This document shows positions 42,176 to 50,644 of a stretch of 64,000 nucleotides of DNA, in pieces (positions within the stretch are counted from its first letter, which is position 1; each line of letters starts with the position of its first letter). Source of the stretch: Pseudomonas fluorescens (GTDB lineage: Bacteria > Pseudomonadota > Gammaproteobacteria > Pseudomonadales > Pseudomonadaceae); the NCBI RefSeq assembly GCF_005938625.1, contig NZ_VCNJ01000023.1:62001-126000 (forward strand). Reading direction: 5' to 3'. A model generated the notes under the pieces. That model did not search any database. It saw only the letters and a program-made list of their open reading frames with translations, and was not told the origin of the DNA. Position numbers and translations under genes: made by a program.

Positions 42176-42994
42176 TCACTTGAGGTCGAGTTGGGTGTCT
42201 GGGAGGGTGCCGGAGAAAGTGGCTTCCACCGGGCCGCTCAGGGTTACGGAGCCTGAGCCATTCCAGTGGACGGTGACGGGGCCGCCGTCGCATTCGACGT
42301 TGACGGTGTGGTCGAGCAGGCCTCGGCGGATGCCGTTGACGGCCGCGCCACATGAGCATGAGCCGGAGCCGAGCGGGATGGCACCGTTGCGCTCCCAGAT
42401 GCGCAGGCGGATGTGTTGGCGGTCGATGATCTGCACGAAGTGGACGTTGGTTTTGTGCGGAAACAATGGGTGGATTTCTAGACTCGGGCCGAGGGCGGTG
42501 ATGTCGACGGTGCTGAGGTCGTCGACGAAATAGGTGCAGTGCGGATTGCCCATGTTGCAGGCGGTTGGGGCGCCGGCGAGCGGTAGAAAAAGCGTGTCGT
42601 GTTCTTGCGCCAGAGGGATGTCTTGCCAGTCGAACAACGGTTCGCCCATGTCGACGGCGATCAATCCGCTGGGCGTGCGTTCGCAGGTGAGCAAGCCACG
42701 GTTTGTGCGCAGGGTGATCGATGTTCGGCTGGCTTCGCGCATCAACCTGTCCGCCACGCCACGGGTGGCGCTGCCGCACACGTCGAGCGCTGAGCCATCG
42801 GCGTTCCAGAACTCCACGCGCGCATCGGCGTCTGCGCAATCAAGGACCACGGCGAGCTGGTTGAAACCGATGCCGCGATGGCGATCACCCAGACGCCGGG
42901 CGAGTTGGCCGGTGATGGGGTTGGCAATGTTGCGTGAGTCGATCACGACGAAGTCATCGCCGTTGGCGTGCATCTTATGGAAGGTGAGTGGCAT
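42176..42994 (-). CDS. Diaminopimelate-epimerase-like protein with altered active site
   Basis: A 272-residue protein with the two-lobed DapF fold. Family motifs: FHKMHANGDDF near the start, NADGSALDVCGSATR at 65-79 (first catalytic Cys73 kept, though CGN has become CGS), GNPHC at 149-153 and ERNGAIPLGSGSCSCGAA at 201-218. Aligned with E. coli DapF, the second catalytic cysteine (ACGSG) is replaced by Ser210; two other Cys (213, 215) follow. It is therefore probably not the housekeeping epimerase, but either an enzyme on another substrate or an inactive relative. It overlaps the GNAT gene by 20 bases. Confidence 0.82.
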   Translation of the reverse strand: MPLTFHKMHANGDDFVVIDSRNIANPITGQLARRLGDRHRGIGFNQLAVVLDCADADARVEFWNADGSALDVCGSATRGVADRLMREASRTSITLRTNRGLLTCERTPSGLIAVDMGEPLFDWQDIPLAQEHDTLFLPLAGAPTACNMGNPHCTYFVDDLSTVDITALGPSLEIHPLFPHKTNVHFVQIIDRQHIRLRIWERNGAIPLGSGSCSCGAAVNGIRRGLLDHTVNVECDGGPVTVHWNGSGSVTLSGPVEATFSGTLPDTQLDLK

Positions 42995-43478
42995 TCGCTG
43001 CGCCTCTGCTGCGCGTCATGTTGATCAGCGCTGAACGTTTGCCACCCGGTGCCGGGCGCTCTTCGATGGAGTACGGCACGAAACCAAGTTTCGGGTAGAG
43101 CAGCAGGCCTGCGGTGTTTTCATTGAAGCAAGACAGTTGCACTTCCTTGGCCTGGTATTTTTCGAAGCCCAGCGCGGTCATGGTCTCGACGATGTACCGC
43201 GCAACACCCTGGCCACGAGCGTATGGCGCGACGATGACGTTGCCGATGGAGCAGATGCCATCGTGCTCAGCGCGGTAGAAATTGGCGAAGCCGACGAACT
43301 CGCCGTTGGCCAGAAAAGCCGTGGAGTCGAAGCGTTGGCTGATTGCGCTGTGCATCTGTTCTTCCGTCAGCGGGAAGTTGGCTTTCGGGAACATGAAGAA
43401 CAGTTCTTGTTCACCTTGGGGAAAGCTGCAGAGGGTGTTGACGTCGTCCGCCGTCACTGGCCGGTGGGAGAAATTCAT
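42975..43478 (-). CDS. GNAT family N-acetyltransferase
   Basis: A 167-residue acetyltransferase. The acetyl-CoA binding motif A lies at about residues 80-105 (VIVAPYARGQGVARYIVETM), followed by the C-terminal NTAGLLLYPKLGFVPY. The start at 43478 (MNFSHRPVTADD) is the usual GNAT start. It overlaps the DapF-like gene, so the two probably act together on an amino-acid-like compound. Confidence 0.85.
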   Translation of the reverse strand: MNFSHRPVTADDVNTLCSFPQGEQELFFMFPKANFPLTEEQMHSAISQRFDSTAFLANGEFVGFANFYRAEHDGICSIGNVIVAPYARGQGVARYIVETMTALGFEKYQAKEVQLSCFNENTAGLLLYPKLGFVPYSIEERPAPGGKRSALINMTRSRGAANATHLP

Positions 43479-43491
43479 CGCTGCCCTGCCC

Positions 43492-43704
43492 TCACTTTTT
43501 ACCCGCCAGATGATGCGCAACCAGGGCGTTGGCATGGCCGTGGCCCATGCCGTGCTCGTCTTTAAGCATGGCAACCAGTTCCATGTGTTTCTTGTCGGTA
43601 ATGCCGGCAAGCAGGTTTAGCCAGTGATCGATGGGCTGGCCGTACTTCTTTTCAATGGAGGGGAAGTAGGAGGCTGGGCCTTTTACTTTGTTGTCTTCGC
43701 TCAT
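43492..43704 (-). CDS. DUF4287 family protein
   Basis: A 70-residue protein matching DUF4287: SYFPSIEKKYGQPIDHWL, then MLKDEHGMGHGHANALVAHH. A small helical protein, function unknown. It overlaps the upstream membrane-protein gene by four bases and lies 13 bases before the GNAT gene, so genes from 44444 to 42176 form one operon. Confidence 0.85.
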   Translation of the reverse strand: MSEDNKVKGPASYFPSIEKKYGQPIDHWLNLLAGITDKKHMELVAMLKDEHGMGHGHANALVAHHLAGKK

Positions 43705-44444
43705 GCTGTTGGCTCCGTTTGCTTGCTCATCGATAAAACCGGCGAAGACTCCACCGGATTCAATTCTCGAACATCCTGAACCGCTTCTTCCAGATCATAG
43801 GCGGCCAGATCAACATAGCGTTTTATCCGCAGTCTTTGGTAGGGCGTGCTTTGAATGCCATCCCAGACAATCCAGTAAATAAACGAAACCGCGGCGACCA
43901 GAATGAGGATGACAGCACCCTTCCCTCCTAGAAAAAATGACGTCGCTTTGATCAGTTCAGTGGACAGCCCGACCATCAGAGCAAATAGCGAAACGAAGCC
44001 CAGATTTTGTGAAAGAGCAGGTTTGGCCGGCGCGACGGTCAGGTCGGAATAAGCCGACAGCTCCCGCAGTTTGGCGGCTGTGTAGCCGTCATCCTTCACA
44101 ATCTGCAAAAAGAACGCGTAGCAAAGAATGTTCTCTTGCTCGACCCAGGGTTGCTGGTCAATGGCATGTTCCGCGAACTGCGTTGGATAAACCCTGCGAA
44201 TGGCATTGAGTCGAGTGAAGAACAGTCCGCCCGCCCACACGGCAAGACAGACATAAGAGATCGGAACGAATATCGGGTATTTGATACCGAGAGCGGACAA
44301 AGCAATGAGCGGCAACGTGGTCGCAGCGGACGTCCACATCGGCCATAACCGGCGCGCATTCTTCCATGTGAACAGCAATTTGTTAGGCTGTCGGCGGCTG
44401 CGCTTGTACAACGCCGTCAAATCCACCCATTCCTTGAATTTCAT
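43701..44444 (-). CDS. Membrane protein of unknown function
   Basis: A 247-residue protein beginning MKFKEWVDLTALYKRSRR. Four hydrophobic segments are visible at about residues 35-56, 60-80, 148-165 and 172-192. The two pairs are separated by a soluble stretch containing HAIDQQPWVEQENILCYAFF. No family recognised. The ATG at 44444 has AAGGAAG about eight bases upstream; an earlier in-frame GTG is less likely. Head of the operon ending with the DapF-like gene. Confidence 0.7.
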   Translation of the reverse strand: MKFKEWVDLTALYKRSRRQPNKLLFTWKNARRLWPMWTSAATTLPLIALSALGIKYPIFVPISYVCLAVWAGGLFFTRLNAIRRVYPTQFAEHAIDQQPWVEQENILCYAFFLQIVKDDGYTAAKLRELSAYSDLTVAPAKPALSQNLGFVSLFALMVGLSTELIKATSFFLGGKGAVILILVAAVSFIYWIVWDGIQSTPYQRLRIKRYVDLAAYDLEEAVQDVRELNPVESSPVLSMSKQTEPTA

Positions 44445-44585
44445 AACCAACACTTCCTTGAGTTTGCTCGTGACACGGTGATGCGCCGATATCCTATGTG
44501 ATTAGGTCAGCATTTGCAGCCGGCCATGTAACGCACGGATATCCGTATTTCAATCAATCCCGAATGTGCCACTCCTACAAGGGAT

Positions 44586-45485
44586 CTACGGTTGGCAGGT
44601 CTGGCCGCGCAGCAACCCCTGCTCCGCCTCACACAACCCCACCACATAATCCCAGACCACCCGCAGCCGCACCGACTTGTGCAACTCGCGCCGCGTGCTG
44701 ATCCAGTAACTGCGCTCGATGCTTTCATCCGGCAGCAACGGCACCAGATCGGGATCCGACTCGGCCATGTAGCAAGGCAACACCGCAATGCCCAATCCCG
44801 ACCGCGCCGCTTCCTGCTGAGCAATGACGCTGGTGCTATGGAACACAACCCGAGGGCTGCGGCAGAAACTATTGAGAAACATCAGTTCCTGGCTGAACAG
44901 CAAATCATACACATAACCGATCCACGCATGCCGCCCGAGGTCTTCGCGGCTTTGCAATGGCGGGGCTTTATCGAGATAGCGTTGGCTGGCGTACAACGCG
45001 AGTCGATAGTCGGTGAGTTTGCGCGTGACGAGCATGTCCGCCGCCGGGCGCTCGAGATGAATGCTGATTTCCGCTTCTCGGTTGAGGATGCTGACAAAGC
45101 GCGGCACGGCGACCAGTTCCACTTCCAATCCCGGATAGCGCTCGAACAAGCCGATCATGCGGCTGGCGAGAAACTTGATGCCCAGCCCTTCGGTGACGCC
45201 GACACGAATCTTGCCCAGCGGCGCGGTGGATTGGGTGATCTCTTCCTGGGCCAGCAACGCCACGTTTTCCATCGCCTCAGCATGCTTAAGCAACGCCTCC
45301 CCCGCCGGGGTCATTTCGTAGCCTTGCGCATGCTGGACAAACAGCGCGGTGCCGAGGCTTTTTTCGATGGCTTCGATATGGCGGGCGACGGTGGCGTGGG
45401 TGGTGTTGAGACGGCGGGCGGCGGTGAGCAGGCGGCCGCTGCGTTGCAGTTCGAGAAAAAACCGCAGGTCGTTCCAGTCGAACAT
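44586..45485 (-). CDS. LysR family transcriptional regulator
   Basis: A 299-residue LysR regulator. The helix-turn-helix is at about residues 15-60 (GRLLTAARRLNTTHATVARH), and the effector-binding domain follows. The start at 45485 (MFDWNDLRFFLELQ) is the usual family N-terminus. It is divergent from a GMC oxidoreductase gene and probably controls it and the MHS transporter. CTAACA occurs twice in the 133-base gap (near 45551 and 45573) as a possible site. Confidence 0.9.
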   Translation of the reverse strand: MFDWNDLRFFLELQRSGRLLTAARRLNTTHATVARHIEAIEKSLGTALFVQHAQGYEMTPAGEALLKHAEAMENVALLAQEEITQSTAPLGKIRVGVTEGLGIKFLASRMIGLFERYPGLEVELVAVPRFVSILNREAEISIHLERPAADMLVTRKLTDYRLALYASQRYLDKAPPLQSREDLGRHAWIGYVYDLLFSQELMFLNSFCRSPRVVFHSTSVIAQQEAARSGLGIAVLPCYMAESDPDLVPLLPDESIERSYWISTRRELHKSVRLRVVWDYVVGLCEAEQGLLRGQTCQP

Positions 45486-45618
45486 GGCGTGTCCTTGTCG
45501 GCTATGGTCTATCCAGGCTGTTTGAAAACGCACAGCGGCTGCGCAAAAACTAACATTCTTTTGACGAAAGCTAACAACTAGAGTGTCCGACAATAAAAAC
45601 AAAAAGCGAGGTCAGGGA

Positions 45619-47265
45619 ATGCAGACTTCCCTCGATGAATACGACTACATCGTGGTTGGCGCCGGCCCTGCCGGGTGCTTGCTGGCCAATCGACTGTCGG
45701 CGGATCCGCAGCAGCGCGTGCTGTTGCTCGAAGCCGGCGGGCGCGACAACTATGCGTGGATTCACATTCCTGTCGGTTACCTGTTCTGCATCGGTAACCC
45801 GCGCACCGACTGGTGCTTCAAGACCGAAGAACAACCAGGCCTCAACGGCCGCGCGCTGAGTTATCCGCGCGGCAAAGTGTTGGGCGGTTGTTCGTCCATC
45901 AACGGCATGATCTACATGCGTGGCCAGGCTAACGACTACGATGGCTGGGCGGCCGAGGACAATCCGGGCTGGGCGTGGAATGACGTGCTGCCGCTGTTCA
46001 AACAAAGCGAAAACCATTTTGCCGGTGCGGCTGAATTTCACGGCGCCAAGGGTGAATGGCGGGTCGAACAACAGCGTCTGTCCTGGCCGATTCTGGATGC
46101 CTTTCGCAGTGCCGCCGAGCAGAGTGGCATCGCCAGCATTGATGACTTCAATCAGGGCGACAACGAGGGTTGCGGTTACTTCCAGGTCAATCAGAAAGCC
46201 GGGGTGCGCTGGAACGCGGCGAAGGCGTTTTTGAAACCGGTGCGTGACCGGACGAATCTGACGGTACTGACCGGGGTTGAGGTGGATCGGGTGTTGCTGG
46301 AGGGCGGTCGCGCTTCAAAAGTCAGCGCGCGTCATGAAGGTCAGACCAAGCAATTCAAGGCGCGCAAAGAGATCGTCCTGTGCGCTGGCGCGGTTGGATC
46401 ACCAAGCATTCTGCAGCGCTCCGGGATTGGTCCGCGGCCATTGCTCGAACGCTTGGGCATCGGTGTGATTCATGAGCTGCCGGGCGTCGGCGGCAACCTG
46501 CAGGATCACCTGCAACTGCGCCTGATCTACAAGCTGGAAAATGCCCGTACGCTGAACCAGATCGCCGGCAGCGTGTGGGGCAAGATGGGCATGGGCCTGC
46601 GTTATTTGTATGACCGCAGCGGGCCGCTGTCGATGGCGCCGAGTCAGTTGGGCGCGTTTGCGCGTTCGGGGCCGGAGCAGACCTCGGCGAACCTGGAATA
46701 TCACGTGCAACCTCTGTCGCTGGAGCGTTTTGGCGAGCCGCTGCACAGCTTCCCGGCGTTTACCGCTTCGGTGTGCGATCTGCGTCCGCAGAGTCGTGGT
46801 CGCATCGACATTCGTTCGGCGGATCCACAGGAAGCGCCGCTGATTCAGCCCAACTATCTCAGTCATCCCGAGGATCTGCGCGTCGCGGCGGATGCGATTC
46901 GCCTGACCCGCCGCATCGTCAGCGCCCCTGCCCTGCGCGCGTTCAAACCGGTGGAGTATCTGCCCGGCGCCAACCTGGAAAGTGAGGAAGAGTTACAAGA
47001 AGCAGCAGCGAAAATCGGCACGACAATTTTCCACCCGGCCGGCACCTGCCGCATGGGCAATGACGCTGAGGCGGTGGTCGACGCACAGCTGCGCGTACAC
47101 GGCGTGCCAGGTTTACGCATCGCTGATGCGTCGATCATGCCGCGCATCACCTCGGGCAACACCTGTTCGCCTACGCTGATGATTGCCGAGAAGGCTGCAC
47201 AACTGATCCTCAACCCCAACACCAGGAGCAGCACCCCGAAATTGGAGCTGGCCCAAACCCTGTAG
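45619..47265 (+). CDS. GMC family oxidoreductase (choline/alcohol dehydrogenase-like)
   Basis: A 548-residue FAD enzyme. The FAD motif VVGAGPAGCLLANRLS is at about residues 12-27, the GMC signature GGCSSINGMIYMRGQANDYD at about 90-110, and the C-terminal HPAGTCRMG holds the catalytic histidine region. It oxidises an alcohol group of an unknown compound. The ATG at 45619 has GGTCAGGGA before it. The stop codon TAG is formed by the first bases of a family A repeat, so the repeat abuts the coding region. Confidence 0.9.
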   Translation: MQTSLDEYDYIVVGAGPAGCLLANRLSADPQQRVLLLEAGGRDNYAWIHIPVGYLFCIGNPRTDWCFKTEEQPGLNGRALSYPRGKVLGGCSSINGMIYMRGQANDYDGWAAEDNPGWAWNDVLPLFKQSENHFAGAAEFHGAKGEWRVEQQRLSWPILDAFRSAAEQSGIASIDDFNQGDNEGCGYFQVNQKAGVRWNAAKAFLKPVRDRTNLTVLTGVEVDRVLLEGGRASKVSARHEGQTKQFKARKEIVLCAGAVGSPSILQRSGIGPRPLLERLGIGVIHELPGVGGNLQDHLQLRLIYKLENARTLNQIAGSVWGKMGMGLRYLYDRSGPLSMAPSQLGAFARSGPEQTSANLEYHVQPLSLERFGEPLHSFPAFTASVCDLRPQSRGRIDIRSADPQEAPLIQPNYLSHPEDLRVAADAIRLTRRIVSAPALRAFKPVEYLPGANLESEEELQEAAAKIGTTIFHPAGTCRMGNDAEAVVDAQLRVHGVPGLRIADASIMPRITSGNTCSPTLMIAEKAAQLILNPNTRSSTPKLELAQTL

Positions 47266-47352
47266 GAGCTGCCGAAGGCTGCGATCTTTTGACTTTGGAT
47301 TTTCCAGATCAAAAGCAAGATCAAAAGATCGCAGCCTGCGGCAGCTCCTACA
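47261..47352. repeat. Family A palindromic repeat pair
   Basis: TGTAGGAGCTGCCGAAGGCT and its inverse (GATCGCAGCCTGCGGCAGCT) are separated by about 40 bases, with GATCTTTTGA and TCAAAAGATC forming the inner arms. It overlaps the stop codon of the GMC gene. Confidence 0.88.
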
Positions 47353-47435
47353 AGGGGCCGCGTTTGATTCAAGGCATCACCCGGACACGCAACACCAGTG
47401 GAACAACAAAAACAATCACTGTGAGGGATACCGAT

Positions 47436-49058
47436 ATGTCAGAACACGTTCAGCCGCTGGACGCCGTGCGCGGCGCGGAGACCAGCCCGGATACACGCAA
47501 AGTCATCTTCGCCTCATCACTGGGGACGGTGTTCGAGTGGTATGACTTCTTCCTCTACGGCGCCCTCGCGGCGGTGATCAGCAAGCAGTTTTTCGCCGGG
47601 GTCAACGACACCACGGCGTTCATCTTTGCGCTGATGGCCTTCGCCGCTGGCTTTATCGTGCGGCCGTTCGGGGCGCTGGTGTTCGGTCGGTTGGGGGACA
47701 TGATCGGGCGCAAATACACCTTTCTCGCGACGATCATTCTGATGGGCGTGGCGACGTTCTGCGTCGGCCTGCTGCCGACCTACGCCAGCATCGGCATCGC
47801 CGCGCCGATCATTCTGGTGGTGCTGCGCATGCTTCAGGGCCTGGCGCTGGGCGGTGAATACGGCGGCGCGGCCACCTATGTGGCGGAGCATGCGCCGATT
47901 GGCAAACGCGGCTTCCATACCAGTTGGATTCAGTCGACCGCGACCCTCGGCTTGCTGCTGTCGCTATTGGTGGTGCTCGGTTGCCGCTACTTCACTGGCG
48001 ATCAGTTTGAAGTCTGGGGCTGGCGCATTCCGTTCCTGCTGTCGATCGTGCTGCTGGGCATTTCCACCTGGATCCGCCTGAGCCTGCACGAGTCGCCGGC
48101 GTACCTGAAAATGAAAGAGGAAGGCAAAACCTCGAAAGCGCCGATCCGCGAATCCTTCGGCAAATGGGAAAACCTCAAAGTCGTGCTGATCGCCCTGTTC
48201 AGCATCAACGCCGGGCAAGCGGTGACCTTCTACGCGGCGCAGTTCTACGTGCTGTTCTTCCTCACCCAGTTCCTGAAAATGGACCCGGCGGTGGCCAACA
48301 CCTTGCTGATCATCAGCGTGGTGATCGGCGCACCGTTCTTCATCTTTTTCGGCTGGCTATCGGACAAGGTCGGGCGTAAACCGGTGCTGATGCTGGGCCT
48401 GTTACTGGCCACGGCGCTGTACTTCCCGATCTTCAAATCGCTGGCGCACTATGCGAACCCGGCGATCGATCAGGCCAGCCGTCAGGCGCCGATCACCGTG
48501 CTGGCAGATCCGGCGACCTGCACCTTCCAGTTCGACCCAGTGGGCAAAGCCAAATTCGACAGCCCGTGCGACAAGGTCAAAACCTTCCTGGTCAAGCAAG
48601 GCCTGCCCTACTCCAGCGCCGCCGCCCCGGCTGGCAGCGCCGTGCAAGTGAGCGTCGGCGACGTCAAACTCGATGGCTTCGATGAAGCCGCCCTGCGTGG
48701 CGCGATCACTCTGGCCGGCTACCCGCAACAGGCCGATCTGCAGCAAATCAACAAACCGATGATCGTTGCCCTGATCGTGGCGCTGATCATCATCTCGGCC
48801 ATGTGCTACGGCCCGTTGGCGGCGCTGATGGTCGAACTGTTCCCGACGCGCATTCGCTACACCTCGATGTCGCTGCCGTACCACATCGGCAACGGCTGGT
48901 TTGGCGGGTTCCTGCCGACGGTGTCGTTTGCGCTGGTGGTGTACACCGGGGACATCTTTTATGGGCTGTGGTATCCGGTGCTGATTACCGGGGTGAGCCT
49001 GGTGGTGGGGATGATCTGTTTGCGTGAGACGAAGAATATCGATCTCGACAAGAACTGA
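47436..49058 (+). CDS. MHS family MFS transporter
   Basis: A 540-residue inner-membrane transporter of the metabolite:H+ symporter family (like KgtP or ShiA). The start SLGTVFEWYDFFLYG and the loop motif GRLGDMIGRKYTF identify it. About 12 hydrophobic segments; a soluble insert of some 110 residues lies near 345-450 (ITVLADPATCTFQFD). The ATG at 47436 has GAGGGAT before it. With the GMC oxidoreductase it forms an uptake and oxidation unit. Confidence 0.9.
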   Translation: MSEHVQPLDAVRGAETSPDTRKVIFASSLGTVFEWYDFFLYGALAAVISKQFFAGVNDTTAFIFALMAFAAGFIVRPFGALVFGRLGDMIGRKYTFLATIILMGVATFCVGLLPTYASIGIAAPIILVVLRMLQGLALGGEYGGAATYVAEHAPIGKRGFHTSWIQSTATLGLLLSLLVVLGCRYFTGDQFEVWGWRIPFLLSIVLLGISTWIRLSLHESPAYLKMKEEGKTSKAPIRESFGKWENLKVVLIALFSINAGQAVTFYAAQFYVLFFLTQFLKMDPAVANTLLIISVVIGAPFFIFFGWLSDKVGRKPVLMLGLLLATALYFPIFKSLAHYANPAIDQASRQAPITVLADPATCTFQFDPVGKAKFDSPCDKVKTFLVKQGLPYSSAAAPAGSAVQVSVGDVKLDGFDEAALRGAITLAGYPQQADLQQINKPMIVALIVALIIISAMCYGPLAALMVELFPTRIRYTSMSLPYHIGNGWFGGFLPTVSFALVVYTGDIFYGLWYPVLITGVSLVVGMICLRETKNIDLDKN

Positions 49059-49067
49059 TGCGTTAAC

Positions 49068-49102
49068 AAAGCCGCTTCAGGCTGGCCCTGAAGCGGCTTT
49101 TT
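49068..49102 (+). terminator. Rho-independent terminator of the MHS transporter gene
   Basis: A perfect 11-base stem (GCCGCTTCAGG 49071-49081, CCTGAAGCGGC 49087-49097) is followed by five T. Confidence 0.9.
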
Positions 49103-49212
49103 GCCGCCTGGAATTTGCCTCTGCTGAAGTAATGGCGTATCAGTGGCCATCCATTGCAGGCATCAAGCCTCCAATTCATTAACGTCGTCAAATGACAAGG
49201 ATCATCATCTCG

Positions 49213-49821
49213 ATGAACGATCAATATGTATGCATTACCTGCCCGACCCTGCAGCCGCTCGAACCGGTTTTAAAAAGCTGGATAGCCTGCACCCTACGCT
49301 ACATTGACGTCTGGGATGGCGATGATCTGCCTTACTGGTACAACGAGCAGGCGAACGTCAGCATTCTCGCTGGCGCTGCCTGGAAAGCCGACTGGACAGC
49401 CATCGAGGAATACCAGATCAGCAAAATCGCGACAGAGGCAAGTGAGCAGGCAGCCTCGATCGGTCGCAATGATTTGTACATTGCCAATGAGCAGGTTGGG
49501 TTTTGCATAGAAGCAAAAGTGGCTTACGTAGATATCAACGGACAGGAAAAAGCCAAAAATCATATCGCTGCCAGACGTGATCAAGCGAAAGGCGACGCAA
49601 AGCGAGTCGATTACCACGATCCGCGTTTGGGCGCGGTGTTCGTTGCACCTTATTCGGTAAGTGCAGAGGCCAGTGACGAACAGATCGAAGCCTTTCAGCA
49701 AGAGTTGCTCAAGTTGGACTTTCAGGCTTTGGCATGGGTGACACCTTCACAAGCCCAAAAAACCCGTAGCCACGACAATCGCTACTACCCGATGGTCGCT
49801 CTGTTGCTGATGACGGTTTGA
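49213..49821 (+). CDS. Hypothetical protein, possibly immunity-like
   Basis: A 202-residue protein without signal or membrane segments: MNDQYVCITCPTLQPLEP at the start and YWYNEQANVSILAGAAWK in the middle. I do not recognise the family; the soluble acidic character and Trp-rich sequence are like many contact-toxin immunity proteins, but that is a guess. An ATG 21 bases upstream (49192) is an alternative start; the one chosen has AAGGATC upstream. AT content is slightly higher than in the neighbours. Confidence 0.6.
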   Translation: MNDQYVCITCPTLQPLEPVLKSWIACTLRYIDVWDGDDLPYWYNEQANVSILAGAAWKADWTAIEEYQISKIATEASEQAASIGRNDLYIANEQVGFCIEAKVAYVDINGQEKAKNHIAARRDQAKGDAKRVDYHDPRLGAVFVAPYSVSAEASDEQIEAFQQELLKLDFQALAWVTPSQAQKTRSHDNRYYPMVALLLMTV

Positions 49822-49832
49822 ACTGAATGTGC

Positions 49833-49850
49833 GGCCCTCCACTGAGGGCC
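49833..49850. terminator. Hairpin between convergent genes
   Basis: GGCCCTC-CACT-GAGGGCC is a perfect seven-base stem between the convergent gene ends at 49821 and 49859. It lacks a T run, so it is a weak or partial terminator. Confidence 0.5.
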
Positions 49851-49858
49851 TGTACCAC

Positions 49859-50224
49859 TCACTCCGCCTTGATCACCTCAAACTTCACCTGATCCGGATA
49901 AAACGCCACGTAATCACGGATCGGTGCCACTGACACTTTCGGATTTTCGTAAGTCCACACTGCGTTCGCCCCCTCATGTCCCGGCACCTGCAAGCTGAAG
50001 TAATTGGCGTCGCCCTTGTACGGGCAATAACTGGTGTGATCGGTGCGGGCGAAATACTTTTCGTCGATGTCTTCGCGAGGGATGTAATAGACGGGCGGGT
50101 AATTGGCTTCGTTGAGGATCAGTACGTGGGAGGACGCGGCGACCTGGATGCCGTGGAATTTAACTATCAGGCAGCCGGGAAGTTGTTCGAGGGCAATGAC
50201 GGGACTGGGGCCGGAGGATTTCAT
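49859..50224 (-). CDS. DUF427 family protein
   Basis: A 121-residue protein of the DUF427 family: VKFHGIQVAASSHVLILNE, YIPREDIDEKYFARTDHT, then YCPYKGDANYFSLQV. A small all-beta soluble protein of unknown activity. It ends at the convergent hairpin. Confidence 0.88.
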   Translation of the reverse strand: MKSSGPSPVIALEQLPGCLIVKFHGIQVAASSHVLILNEANYPPVYYIPREDIDEKYFARTDHTSYCPYKGDANYFSLQVPGHEGANAVWTYENPKVSVAPIRDYVAFYPDQVKFEVIKAE

Positions 50225-50322
50225 GGGGTTCTCCTGAATACGGCGAAGAGACCGGTTCAGGTATAGCGCATTGGTTCTGGTTGGGGTGGTTTTATAGCCG
50301 AACGGCCAATCAACTTCAAAAG

Positions 50323-50632
50323 CCCCTCACCCTAGCCCTCTCCCGGAGGGAGAGGGAGCCTACGGTGGTGTCTTTCGTTCTACATCGACCTGAAAGTCCT
50401 GCTTCGATTTTGGATTCGGCAAAGCGCTATCAGGTCGATGTACTTCTGTAGCATCCCCAATCGGTCCCGTCTACCTCTGGGAGAGGGAACCAATTGGGGG
50501 ATATTGGCGAGATTCACCGACTTGAACGATTGGCTCTGAATCCATAATCGACTCGACTTTTCAGGTCGATGGATTTCGCCAGACAACCCGGTCAGTCCCC
50601 TCTCCCTCGGGGAGAGGGTTAGGGTGAGGGCC
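50323..50632. repeat. Family C repeat block
   Basis: CCCCTCACCCTAGCCCTCTC followed by GGAGGGAGAGGG opens the block at 50324, and the inverse (CCTCTCCCTCGGGGAGAGGG then TTAGGGTGAGGG) closes it at 50596-50630. Between them are a third CTCTGGGAGAGG arm (50474) and paired ATCGACCTGAAA/TTCAGGTCGAT segments, so the whole 300-base block can fold on itself. The second block is at 55758. Confidence 0.8.
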
Positions 50633-50644
50633 GCTATTCAGGCA

